A stretch of 64,000 nucleotides of DNA from Collinsella aerofaciens. GTDB lineage: Bacteria > Actinomycetota > Coriobacteriia > Coriobacteriales > Coriobacteriaceae. How positions within the stretch are numbered: the stretch's first letter is position 1; each line of letters begins with the position of its first letter. The stretch is from positions 1,550,001 through 1,614,000 of the forward strand of contig NZ_CP024160.1 in assembly GCF_002736145.1 (NCBI RefSeq), read 5' to 3'. Of this stretch, positions 55,242-63,471 are shown piece after piece. A model generated the notes under the pieces. That model saw only the letters and a program-made list of their open reading frames with translations. It searched no databases and was not told where the DNA came from. A program made the translations under genes and the position numbers.

Positions 55242-56729
55242 CTAGAAAGAAAGCTCTGCTGCCCACTTATCTGTATCGATCTCCATGAACTGCGAGCGGA
55301 TGAAGTTCTTCTTGAGGTTGAACGGGACCGTGCAGTCGAAGATGGCCTTGCAGGCGATGCCGTGCTCGCGGATCGAAGAATCGAACGCGGGGTCGTTGGA
55401 CGGGTCGAGCACGTGGCAGTGGCAGCCGGGGATGGTGATGAGGTCGACGTCGGCCTGGAAGCGCGTGGTCATGGCCCACATCACGTCGCTCATGTCGAAG
55501 ATGTCGACGTCTTCGTCAACCAGGATCACGTGCTTGAGCTCGGAGAATGCCGAGAAAGCGAGCATGGCGGCGTTGCGCTGACGGCCCTCGTCATTTTTGC
55601 TCGACTTCTTGAACTGCATGATGGCAACGAACTTGCCGCCGCCGCAGGGGGCAGCGTGAACGTTGAGCAGGCGGCCCGGGATAGCAGTCTCGACCATCTT
55701 GTAAATAGAGGCCTCGGTGGGGATGCCGGCCATGGACACGTGCTCGTGCGAAGGGCCGATGCAGCTCTCCATGATGGGATTGACGCGCGTGGTGACGGCG
55801 GTGATCTTGATCACCGGACAGACCTTGGCGCCGCCGGTGTAGCCGGGGAACTCGGGCATGGCGTAGCCGTGGCCGTTAACGTCCTCGTTGATGGTCTCGT
55901 CGTGCATGAGGTAGCCCTCGAGCACGTACTCGGCATTGGCGATGCACTTCTGCGGAACGGTGACGCAGTCGGCAAGCTCGACGGCGTGGCCACGCAGGGC
56001 GCCGGCAATCTGCAGCTCGTTAAAGCCGAGCGGCGTGGTGGGAGCCTCGAAACCGCAGCACATGTACACGGCGGGGTCCAGGCCGATGGAGATGGAGATG
56101 GGCATGTCCTCGCCGCGCTGGCAGTACTCGTCAAAGAACGCGCCAAGGTGACGGCTGCCGGGGGTGATCCACATGGCGAGCTTGTCCTTGTCGACGCAGG
56201 AGAAGCGGTGGATGGTCACGTCGGACTGGGAGCCGTCGGGGCTCGTGCCATAGGCGAGGCCCATGGTGATGTAGGGGCCGCCGTCGACGGGCGTGTTGGT
56301 GGGAGCGGGGACGATCTTGCGCAGGTCAAAGCCCTCGTCGGTCGCCTTGTACACGACCTCCTGGCAGTCGACGTGCGCACCCTCGGCGATCTGCTCAGGC
56401 GCGATCAGGTTCTCGAAGCGCTTGCCGATCTCGAGGCCCAGGTGCTCCTCGTCCAGGTCGAGCAGGGCGGCAACGCGCTTGCGGCTGGCAAGCATGCCGA
56501 TGCAGACCTTGGCATCGTCAAAGCCCTTGACGTTGTTGAAGACCATCGCCGGGCCCTCTTTGGTCGGGCGCATAACGGTGCCGCCGGCACCGACGTGGCG
56601 ATAGACGCCCGAGACCTCGGCATCGGGATCGACCTGGGTGTCGGTCTCGAGCAGCTGGCCCGGCATCTCGCGCAAAAAGTCGAGCGCGGAGCGCAGGTCG
56701 TGGATCTGGGAAGCATCGGTAGTGGACAT
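55242..56729 (-). CDS. lpdC: UbiD family decarboxylase, gallate decarboxylase (LpdC)-like
   Basis: The product is 495 residues from ATG 56729 (GGAG 8 bases upstream). It resembles the gallate decarboxylase LpdC of Lactobacillus plantarum throughout, from memory of that sequence: SGVYRHVGAGGTVMRPTKEG, VYKATDEGFDLRK, TNTPVDGGPYITMG, SDVTIHR, ISIGLDPAV, PEFPGYTGGA, SMAGIPTEASI and VDEDVDIFDMSDVMW. It would remove CO2 from a hydroxybenzoate such as gallate or protocatechuate, using prenylated FMN and a divalent metal. The exact substrate is not proven. It lies in an operon-like order with ubiX and a transporter. Confidence 0.88.
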   Translation of the reverse strand: MSTTDASQIHDLRSALDFLREMPGQLLETDTQVDPDAEVSGVYRHVGAGGTVMRPTKEGPAMVFNNVKGFDDAKVCIGMLASRKRVAALLDLDEEHLGLEIGKRFENLIAPEQIAEGAHVDCQEVVYKATDEGFDLRKIVPAPTNTPVDGGPYITMGLAYGTSPDGSQSDVTIHRFSCVDKDKLAMWITPGSRHLGAFFDEYCQRGEDMPISISIGLDPAVYMCCGFEAPTTPLGFNELQIAGALRGHAVELADCVTVPQKCIANAEYVLEGYLMHDETINEDVNGHGYAMPEFPGYTGGAKVCPVIKITAVTTRVNPIMESCIGPSHEHVSMAGIPTEASIYKMVETAIPGRLLNVHAAPCGGGKFVAIMQFKKSSKNDEGRQRNAAMLAFSAFSELKHVILVDEDVDIFDMSDVMWAMTTRFQADVDLITIPGCHCHVLDPSNDPAFDSSIREHGIACKAIFDCTVPFNLKKNFIRSQFMEIDTDKWAAELSF

Positions 56730-56751
56730 AGCATGCTCCTTTCGGGAGAGT

Positions 56752-56777
56752 GCCCGGCGGCGAGGATGCCGCCGGGC
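56752..56777. other. GC hairpin between transporter and decarboxylase genes
   Basis: GCCCGGCGGC pairs perfectly with GCCGCCGGGC around gaggat. There is no T run on either side, so it may mark mRNA processing or translational control rather than termination. Confidence 0.5.
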
Positions 56778-56872
56778 TGGGTAACGTAGTGGGGCCGCGG
56801 CGCTCATAGATGGGACGCTCGGCCACTCGCAGTTCGAGCACTCGGCTGCTTACAGCCCAAGCGCTCGACCGC

Positions 56873-58330
56873 TTACATCAGGCCAAAGAGGTGGAACCAG
56901 GCGGCCTCGACCAGCACGACGATAAAGACGACCGCGGTGAGGGGAATACCCATGCGCATGGCCTCTTTGGAGGTGTAGCCGCCGGCGTCCTTGCCCTCGC
57001 CGATAAGGATCGGCAGGTTGTGGAACGGCAGGATGTAGTGGATGTTGATGGACGTGAAGACGATGAGCGCCACGGCGAGCGGGCTTACGCTGGAGCCGGC
57101 CGCGAAGCTGATGAACGCCGGCACGCACACACCGAGCACGGCCATGACCGAGCCCATGAACATGTGGATGATCATGGAGAGCGCGGCGACGAGCAGGGCG
57201 AACAGGAAGATGTTCTCGGGCACGGAGCTGGGAAGCACGACATCGGCGATCCAAGCGTTCATGCCGGTGGCACCGCCCACGGAACCCACGGCCATGGCAG
57301 CCGTCAGGAACATGAGGGACTTGATGTCGACGGCGTTCCAGCTGGCGGGCGTGAGGACCTCGCCGATGATGGGCATGGCGAGTGCGACGCCAATGGCCAG
57401 GGTGACCCAGCCGATATAGTCGCCCGAGACGGTGAGCCACAGCGCAATGGCGATGACAAGCCACACGATGGTGCGGATCTCCTTGACGGAGAGCTTGCCG
57501 AGCGCGGCCTGCTTGGCCACGATCTGCTCGCGATCGTAGACGAGCTCCTTGCTGGGCTTAAAGAGGAAGAGACCCAAGAACAGGGTGCACAGCAGCGCGA
57601 CCAGCATAGGCACGCTCATGTACAGGAACCAGTCGACAAAGGACGGGCTCATGCCGCCGGCCTCGGCGCTGTACTGCGCAACGAGCGGGTTGAGCGTGGA
57701 GTCGCCCGTCAGGAAGAACATGGAGCCCGGGGCGGCAGCGGCAAACACGAGGAAGCCGAGCTTGCCGCGGTCGTCGTCACCGTAGCCGGCGGACTCGGCG
57801 ATGACCGAGACGACGGCGAGGATGAGGAAGGCGCGGGGGAACGGATGCGGAATCAGCAGCGACAGCACAAAGGTGAGCGCGAAGATCGAGATGATGAGCG
57901 ACTTGGCATCGCGCACGAACTTGAGCATAAAAGCATAGGCGATGCGCTCGCCCAGGCCCGACTCCTTGACCGCGCTGGCGATGAGATAAGCGCCGATGAC
58001 GAGCCACATGGTGGCTTTGGTCCACGAGCTAAACGTGGAGGCGACCGTCGCCGAGATGCTCGCGGCGCCCGTGTCGTCCACGCACACCTTAAACAGAACG
58101 AGCAGCGCGCAATAGAGCAGGCCCACAAAGCCCGGCTGTGCCACGCCACACGCCCAGAACACCACCGTGGCGAGTGTCAACGCCAGACAGGTCTGACCGC
58201 CGACCGTGAGCTCGACCGTCGAGCTCAGCTCCGCCAAAGGAAGAAACTTCACCAGCAAAAAGACAACGATACCCAGCACAAAGCCAATTTCGCGCTTGGT
58301 AATCTTAAACGCCTTCTTTTCCGCTTCCAT
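56873..58330 (-). CDS. DASS (SLC13) family anion transporter
   Basis: The product is 485 residues from ATG 58330 with AAGGTG upstream. It has about 12 membrane segments. The family hairpin regions are SLLIPHPFPRAFLIL with FFLTGDSTLNP, and IHMFMGSVMAVLGVCVPAF with FTSINIHYILPFHNLP. DASS proteins carry dicarboxylates or related anions with sodium. Beside an LpdC-like decarboxylase, uptake of an aromatic carboxylate is the likely role; this is inferred from position. Confidence 0.85.
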   Translation of the reverse strand: MEAEKKAFKITKREIGFVLGIVVFLLVKFLPLAELSSTVELTVGGQTCLALTLATVVFWACGVAQPGFVGLLYCALLVLFKVCVDDTGAASISATVASTFSSWTKATMWLVIGAYLIASAVKESGLGERIAYAFMLKFVRDAKSLIISIFALTFVLSLLIPHPFPRAFLILAVVSVIAESAGYGDDDRGKLGFLVFAAAAPGSMFFLTGDSTLNPLVAQYSAEAGGMSPSFVDWFLYMSVPMLVALLCTLFLGLFLFKPSKELVYDREQIVAKQAALGKLSVKEIRTIVWLVIAIALWLTVSGDYIGWVTLAIGVALAMPIIGEVLTPASWNAVDIKSLMFLTAAMAVGSVGGATGMNAWIADVVLPSSVPENIFLFALLVAALSMIIHMFMGSVMAVLGVCVPAFISFAAGSSVSPLAVALIVFTSINIHYILPFHNLPILIGEGKDAGGYTSKEAMRMGIPLTAVVFIVVLVEAAWFHLFGLM

Positions 58331-58383
58331 CTCCCCACCTTTCTTGTTGGGGGCGCTCCGGATTCGCAGCCACGTTGCCACTT

Positions 58384-58412
58384 AAAAAGGGGCGCCCGTT
58401 ATCGGACACCCC
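58384..58412 (-). terminator. Terminator before the transporter gene
   Basis: GGGGTGTCCG pairs with CGGGCGCCCC (two G-T pairs) around ATAA, followed by five T residues on the minus strand. It separates the LpdD-Nudix gene from the transporter-ubiD-ubiX unit, or acts as an attenuator. Confidence 0.75.
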
Positions 58413-58482
58413 TTACGTTGCGCTGTGTTGCGGCAATACAGTCAAGCGGATTTTTTTGGATGAGAAGCGATCCTCTGGGCAA

Positions 58483-58547
58483 AAACCGTCACAACATTCG
58501 ACGCTTTTCCTCGTTTTCGAGATTTTCGTCGAATGTTGCGACGGTTT
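58483..58547. repeat. Long inverted repeat after LpdD-Nudix gene
   Basis: The 21-base arms (58483-58503 and 58527-58547) have one mismatch: AAACCGTCACAACATTCGAC and its complement. Between them is a nested CTCG-tttt-CGAG hairpin flanked by T/A runs. It is non-coding and lies 28 bases past the LpdD-Nudix stop. Confidence 0.75.
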
Positions 58548-58549
58548 GG

Positions 58550-58580
58550 ATATGGCAAAGGAACTGTACCCTTGTTACAT
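58550..58580 (-). repeat. Degenerate family 3 hairpin at the LpdD-Nudix stop
   Basis: ATGTAACAAGGG at the stop codon (TAA inside) pairs imperfectly with CCTTTGCCAT. It resembles the hairpins at 52.1 and 53.7 kb. Confidence 0.45.
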
Positions 58581-59522
58581 AGCGAGGGCCGTACGGATGG
58601 ATGGGTCGCTGAGTGCCTCGCGGAGCCAGGGGGCCAACTGCTCGGGGTGACCCTGCAGGTAGCCGCCGAGCTCGGACGGGGCCACGCGGCGCACCTCCGA
58701 GATCTCCTCTTGGTTGATATGCAGCTCGCCCGGCTCAACATGGGCTGCGAACACCTCGCACCATTCGCACTCGCAGCGGCCGTCGCCGTGGTCCTCGCGG
58801 TACACCACGTGTCCGAGGTGCTTGAGCTGATCGGGCTCGCGCGTGATGCCAAGCTCTTCGTTGATGCGGCGCGCCGTCGCGGCGGTAACGTCCTCCCCGG
58901 GGAGCGGATGGCCGGCACAGCTATCGGCCAGCACCCCGCCCCACAGTCGTTTGAGAGGACTGCGGCGACAGAGCAGCAGGCACGCGTCTTCGCCCCGGCC
59001 CTCGACCAGAAGCGTCAGAAATGCCTGATGCAGAATGCCCTCATCGGCATGGGCATCGATGCGGTCGACGGGGCCAAGCGTCTCGCCGGTCGCGGCATCG
59101 ACCGCCACGACCTCGACGCCCGCGCCGCCCTCATCCCAGCCGGCACGCAGAATGCGCGTGGCGGCTTCCTCGAGCGCGGCGATGAGCTCCTTGGTGGTGT
59201 CGAGCACGCGCTGCAGGTCGTCCTTGCTCGCCTGCTCGACATGAAAACCTGTGCTCGCCGTAACGGGCACGCCAAAGCGCGTGGCCAGCGCCGCCGCGAT
59301 ATCGTGCGCCGGAATCTCGTCTCGATGGCACGGAACGGCCAGGATGCTCACCGTCGCCGTGCGGCCGGGCTCGGGACGCGGAATGGCCTGCGCCGTGGCG
59401 CCCAGATGCGCGTACTCCGGCGAGCAAGCGTACACCGCCATGCCCCGCGGCGTCACCATCAGCTGGGCCTCGAGCGCAAACTCGCCCTCGCCCACCGCAA
59501 TCTTTATCGTGTGCATACCCAT
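58575..59522 (-). CDS. LpdD-like chaperone domain fused to IDI-like Nudix domain
   Basis: The product is 315 residues from ATG 59522 (AGGAG upstream). Residues about 1-120 resemble LpdD, the small accessory protein of gallate decarboxylase systems (AHLGATAQA; CHRDEIPAHDIAAAL; TGFHVEQAS). Residues about 135-310 resemble type 1 isopentenyl-diphosphate isomerase. The metal ligands H158, H165, H205, E251 and E253 are kept, as is a Nudix box at 204-226. The isomerase's catalytic Cys (C67 in E. coli) is A203 here, with a Cys one position earlier. The box has the EE pair of Nudix hydrolases, where E. coli IDI has YE. It may convert DMAPP to DMAP for UbiX; this is inferred from residues and neighbours. 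Confidence 0.75.
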   Translation of the reverse strand: MGMHTIKIAVGEGEFALEAQLMVTPRGMAVYACSPEYAHLGATAQAIPRPEPGRTATVSILAVPCHRDEIPAHDIAAALATRFGVPVTASTGFHVEQASKDDLQRVLDTTKELIAALEEAATRILRAGWDEGGAGVEVVAVDAATGETLGPVDRIDAHADEGILHQAFLTLLVEGRGEDACLLLCRRSPLKRLWGGVLADSCAGHPLPGEDVTAATARRINEELGITREPDQLKHLGHVVYREDHGDGRCECEWCEVFAAHVEPGELHINQEEISEVRRVAPSELGGYLQGHPEQLAPWLREALSDPSIRTALAM

Positions 59523-59683
59523 GGGATCTCCTGTCGCCCGCGATGTACCTGAGACCATCTTCGCCTGTATTGCGACTATACAGGCAAGCGCAGCCTGCGA
59601 CAAAGGGGGCGGGCACCTGACACATTCTGTTAGAGTTGCAGGGATTGAATCCCGCTTATTCATGCGACATTGGAGTGACAACC

Positions 59684-60937
59684 TTGACCGCCGCAACCAC
59701 GTCTAAAAGTAAATCAACCGCCACCGCGCTCTCCCCCGCGCGCACCAAGCTCTGCCTGGCGCTGCTCGTGCTGTTGGGATTCTCGCTCGGCTGCTCCGAG
59801 TTCGTGGTCATCGGTATCGAAAGTGACTTGGCGACGGAACTCGGCATATCGCTTGCCACTGCGGGCCAGCTCATCAGCGTTTTTGCACTGGTCTACGCCA
59901 TCGCGACGCCGGTGCTTGCGCTCAGCACGGGGCGCTTCCGTCGTTACCAGCTGCTCGTGTGCTACAGCATTATCTTTGTGCTCGGCAATCTGGTCATGGC
60001 GTTGGCGCCCAACTTCCAGGTACTGTTTATCTCGCGCATTGTCCTGGGATCCGTCTCGGGCGCACTGCTCGCCGTGGGCGTGACGTACATCCCCGAGTTG
60101 CTGTCCCCGCAGCAAACTTCGCTTGCCATCTCGGTGGTATATGGTGCGTTTTCCGTGGCAATGGTCTTTGTCACTTCGATCGGCAAGTTCGTGGCCGACA
60201 CGCTCGATTGGCACGTGGCCATGTACGGCACGCTGACCTTTGCCGTTTTGATCTGCGGAGCGCTCGTGGCGTTTATGCCGCGCGCTGGGCAAACCGACGA
60301 GCCTGCCACCTTTCGCGAGCAGGCGGGGCTTCTACGCGAGCCGAGCATCATCACCGGCATGCTCATCTTTTTGTTTGGTGTGGGCTCGGTCTACGTATTC
60401 TACGGCTACGTGACGCCTTATCTTGAGCAGGTGCTGGGCATGGGCACTGTTCAGGCGAGCACCACGCTCATGGCCTACGGCGTGTTCTGCCTGATCTCGA
60501 ACATCCTGGGCGGATGGATCGATGCGCGCTTTGGCATGAAGGCGCTACTTGTGACGTTTGTGCTGCAGGCTGCGGCGCTGCTCGGGCTGTTTGCCGTGGG
60601 CGGCACCATGCCGCTCGCGCTGGTCTTTGTCTTTAGCTTGGCGTTGCTCATGTACCTGTTCTCGGTGTCGTGCATCACGCACTTTATGGACGTGGCTCGC
60701 AGCCGCCATCCCAAGTCGATGGTACTCGCAAGTTCGGTTGAGCCCATGGCGTTTAACGTCGGCATCTCGTTTGGCACTGCGGTGGGCGGCGCCGTGGTAA
60801 GCAGCGTTGGCATTGCCTACGTGGGCGCGGTTGGTGCCGTGTTCTCGCTTGTGGCCTGGGCGCTCACGCTGGTGACGATTAAGCTGGCTCGCCGGGAGCG
60901 CCGTCGTCAATCAGCACAGCCCCGGATACAGGCATAG
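59684..60937 (+). CDS. MFS exporter (DHA1 type)
   Basis: The product is about 417 residues from TTG 59684 with GGAG 8 bases upstream; a GTG at 59675 is also possible. It has twelve membrane helices and the drug/sugar efflux style of the AraJ/YdhP group (GFSLGCSEFVVIGIESDLA; GQLISVFALVYAIATPVLA; the loop GRFRRYQLL). The substrate is unknown. It is divergent from the LpdD-Nudix gene with about 160 bases between, which include a partial family 3 sequence near 59596-59626. Confidence 0.85.
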   Translation: MTAATTSKSKSTATALSPARTKLCLALLVLLGFSLGCSEFVVIGIESDLATELGISLATAGQLISVFALVYAIATPVLALSTGRFRRYQLLVCYSIIFVLGNLVMALAPNFQVLFISRIVLGSVSGALLAVGVTYIPELLSPQQTSLAISVVYGAFSVAMVFVTSIGKFVADTLDWHVAMYGTLTFAVLICGALVAFMPRAGQTDEPATFREQAGLLREPSIITGMLIFLFGVGSVYVFYGYVTPYLEQVLGMGTVQASTTLMAYGVFCLISNILGGWIDARFGMKALLVTFVLQAAALLGLFAVGGTMPLALVFVFSLALLMYLFSVSCITHFMDVARSRHPKSMVLASSVEPMAFNVGISFGTAVGGAVVSSVGIAYVGAVGAVFSLVAWALTLVTIKLARRERRRQSAQPRIQA

Positions 60938-61132
60938 GGGCGAACATAGCCCAAGGTGGCGAGCAACCGGTGAAAACCGTCCCATACGAGTAGTGTTTAT
61001 CCGCCTGCAAGCTCCAGCAGTGCAATTTCGTGTATTTCAGATACACGCTTTTCTACGATTTCGTGTATTTTAAGTACACGAAATCGTACTAAACTATGTA
61101 TCTGAAGTACACGAAATCGGAAAGGCGGCCCC
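60938..61132 (+). promoter_or_regulatory. Region with iterated half sites before second DUF4143 gene
   Basis: The half site TTTCGTGTA occurs four times: forward at 61026-61034 and 61059-61067, and reverse at 61075-61083 and 61109-61117. The central pair makes a perfect 14-base-arm palindrome (61054-61067 and 61075-61088, spacer ttttaag). A second palindrome, cgtgtat-ttcag-atacacg, is at 61029-61047. No gene is present. These are likely operators, or targets of the ATPase encoded next. Confidence 0.8.
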
Positions 61133-62503
61133 ATGCGCAGATCAATCGAATCCGTTATCGAATCATGGGCGACAAAGGACGCCTCACGCCCCCTCCTCAT
61201 CCGTGGTGCGCGACGCGTAGGCAAAACGTACGCTGCCGAGGAAATCGGCAGGCGAATCGCCGGCGATGCGTTTGTCAAACTCGACTTTCAGACCGATCTT
61301 GAGCTGATCGCCCCTCTGTTCGACTGTTCCACCGACGACGTTGACACCATCGTGGCGCGGATTTCAGACTATAAACGCACCCCCATTCGCAAGGAAACCG
61401 CCTTCATCCTGTTTGACGAGGTGCAGCTCTGCGAACGGGCGCTCAACTCGCTTCGCTTTTTCTCGGATTCGGGCTGGCGCATATGCGCGACCGGCAGCCA
61501 ACTCGGTGTCGCCACGCGCAAGCGCAAGTTGCCTTTTCCCAGTGGCGTTCGTCAAGAGACCATGCATCCCATGTCGTTCGAGGAGTTTCTCTGGGCGCTC
61601 GATGAGGAGCAGATGGCCGATGCTGTTCGTACCCACGCCGGCACGCTCGATGCTTACGCCGCGCACCAAGCCGCGCTCAGCCTGTTTCATCGATACCAGA
61701 TCGTGGGCGGCATGCCCGCCGCCGTCAACGCATATCGCAAGACGTTATCCATCGAAGACGCGCGCGTCGAGCAGCGCGAAATCGACGAGACCTACACCGC
61801 CGATATGACCGACCCCGAAAACGGGATCAGCGGCGTGGCGGCGCGCAAGGTCTGGCGCTCCATTCCGTCCCAGTTGCTGAGATCGTCCACAAAGAAATTC
61901 AAGTACTCCGAGGTCGAACGCGGAGGCCGTCGCGCCAAGCTTATCGAGCCGCTCGACTGGCTCGAAGGCGCCGGCATCATATCGGTCAACAACCTGACCG
62001 AAGGCATCGAACCTCCCCTCGTTCCCTTCGACGACGAAGACGGAAGTTTCTTTAAGGTCTATCTTCTCGATACGGGTCTCATGTTCTACAAACTCGGTAT
62101 CAACCCGCGGCTCTGGCTCGACCTCAAAGAGGATTCCGCCATAGCACTGTCTTCCGACTTTCGAGGTGCCCTGGCTGAAAACTCGGTCATGCAGGCATTT
62201 TCGAGCAATGGTCTGCGGACGTACTATTGGGTGCCGCCGTCGTCTTGGAAGACGAGCGGAGAGCTCGATTATCTACTTCAGACCGACCGAATGGAAATTG
62301 TGCCCGTCGAGGTAAAGTCCGCACGCAACGTGCGCACAAGAACCCTCAGGTCGTTTATGGACAAAGCCCGGTCGCCATATGCCTACATTTTGTCCGAGAA
62401 CAATTTTGCCCGCAGCGAAACTGATGACGGGCGCGAGCTACGCCACCTCCCCTTGTACGCAGCGGGTTTTATCGGAGCAAACTGTCTCAAGGGCAGTCTG
62501 TAA
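61133..62503 (+). CDS. AAA ATPase with DUF4143 and PD-(D/E)XK-like core
   Basis: The product is 456 residues from ATG 61133. Walker A is GARRVGKT (25-32) and Walker B is FILFDEVQ near 96. The sensor region is RICATGSQLG. The C-terminal GELDYLL and VPVEVKSA (about 380-401) keep the acidic residues and the Lys of a PD-(D/E)XK nuclease core. It is related in layout to the gene at 52 kb but not a recent duplicate. The palindromes before it differ in sequence from those of the other gene but are arranged in a similar way. Confidence 0.88.
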   Translation: MRRSIESVIESWATKDASRPLLIRGARRVGKTYAAEEIGRRIAGDAFVKLDFQTDLELIAPLFDCSTDDVDTIVARISDYKRTPIRKETAFILFDEVQLCERALNSLRFFSDSGWRICATGSQLGVATRKRKLPFPSGVRQETMHPMSFEEFLWALDEEQMADAVRTHAGTLDAYAAHQAALSLFHRYQIVGGMPAAVNAYRKTLSIEDARVEQREIDETYTADMTDPENGISGVAARKVWRSIPSQLLRSSTKKFKYSEVERGGRRAKLIEPLDWLEGAGIISVNNLTEGIEPPLVPFDDEDGSFFKVYLLDTGLMFYKLGINPRLWLDLKEDSAIALSSDFRGALAENSVMQAFSSNGLRTYYWVPPSSWKTSGELDYLLQTDRMEIVPVEVKSARNVRTRTLRSFMDKARSPYAYILSENNFARSETDDGRELRHLPLYAAGFIGANCLKGSL

Positions 62504-62536
62504 GCCCCGCACGACCGCCCAGAAAGGAAACCGCTC

Positions 62537-62983
62537 ATGCAACGCATTCTTTTTATCTGCTATGGAAATATCTGTCGCTCGACGATGGCTGAGTCGGTGT
62601 TTACCGAGCTGGTGCACCGCGCTGGGCGCGCGGGCGAGTTTGTCATCGATTCCGCGGCGACCTCGACCGAGGAGCTTGGCAACCCACCGCACCGTGGCAC
62701 CGTCGCCAAGCTGCGCGAGGTCGGGATTCCCGTCGTTGCCCACCGCGCGCGACAGGCGCGTCACGCGGAGTATGGCGACTGGGATCACATTGTCTATATG
62801 GATGCTGAGAACGCGCGTGGCCTGCGTCGCATCTTTGGCGACGACCCCGACGGCAAGATTACGCGCTTGCTCGATTGGACCGAGCGCCCCGGCGACGTGG
62901 CCGATCCCTGGTACACCGGCAATTTCGATGCCACCTACCGAGATGTGCTCGCCGGTTGCACCGCTATGCTCGAGCAGCTGTAG
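62537..62983 (+). CDS. Low molecular weight protein tyrosine phosphatase
   Basis: The 148-residue enzyme has its active-site loop C8-YGNIC-R14-S at the N-terminus and the general-acid Asp in DPWYTGNF near residue 121. It dephosphorylates tyrosine residues, or phosphoarginine in some relatives. It follows the DUF4143 ATPase by 33 bases with AAAGGA upstream and may be cotranscribed. Confidence 0.94.
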   Translation: MQRILFICYGNICRSTMAESVFTELVHRAGRAGEFVIDSAATSTEELGNPPHRGTVAKLREVGIPVVAHRARQARHAEYGDWDHIVYMDAENARGLRRIFGDDPDGKITRLLDWTERPGDVADPWYTGNFDATYRDVLAGCTAMLEQL

Positions 62984-63021
62984 GCAAGCGAGCTCGCGGG
63001 CCACGCCTTCGGCGCGAAACA

Positions 63022-63142
63022 AGCGTGGATAATTTCCCCCATGAAAAATGAGCGTGGAAAATCTCCCACTTTGAGCGTTCAAGTGCGCTCTAAACGGGAG
63101 AAAATCCACGCTCATTTTCTCGGTGGGAGATTATCCACGCTC
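63022..63142. repeat. Nested inverted repeats between convergent genes
   Basis: Four copies of GCGTGGATAATCTCCC-like sequence are arranged forward, forward, reverse, reverse (63022-63039, 63050-63067, 63096-63113, 63125-63142). The outer pair matches almost perfectly and the inner pair differs only in its middle. The region lies between the phosphatase stop and the stop of a minus-strand gene. There is no T run. Confidence 0.8.
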
Positions 63143-63144
63143 AC

Positions 63145-63471
63145 CTATTCGTCGACGATCTCGGCAAGCCAGACGTTCAGCGTATCGACCTCGGGGCAGC
63201 AGAACTTTGCCGTACCAGGCTCGTTGCCAGGCACGGTTCCGCCATAGCGCAAGATATCGATATAGGGAAAGCCCACGTGGCAGGCCATGGCGCACATCTT
63301 GCCGCGGTCTCGGTCGAAGTCAAAGACGTCGCCCGGCTTGTGACCATGGTGGCAGCGGCACGCACCCAGCTGGTCCACGCAGCTCACGCGGATACGCGGA
63401 CGCTTGCCGCGCGGCGCGCCGAGCGGCTTGTTCCCGCCCGCAGGCCTGACGCCCTCGCCAGCGTTACTCAT
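63145..63471 (-). CDS. TIGR04076 family Cys-rich protein
   Basis: The 108-residue protein shows the TIGR04076 pattern: a Cys-containing strand (IRVSCVDQLGACRC), GHKPGDVFDFD, MCAMACHVGFPYIDILRYGG and the late FCCPEVDTLNVWLAEI. The family role is unknown; the cysteines suggest metal or redox chemistry. The ATG overlaps the end of the kinase gene by 8 bases, so the two are translated together. Confidence 0.75.
   Translation of the reverse strand: MSNAGEGVRPAGGNKPLGAPRGKRPRIRVSCVDQLGACRCHHGHKPGDVFDFDRDRGKMCAMACHVGFPYIDILRYGGTVPGNEPGTAKFCCPEVDTLNVWLAEIVDE

Noticed and set aside
58575-59100. Simple annotation of the Nudix half as isopentenyl-diphosphate isomerase
   Set aside because: The catalytic Cys is Ala in my alignment and the gene lies in a prenylated-FMN cassette, so the isomerase function is doubtful.
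63022-63142. Replication origin with DnaA boxes (TTATCCACG)
   Set aside because: Only two imperfect boxes are present as part of the inverted repeats, with no dnaA/dnaN genes and no AT-rich unwinding region nearby.
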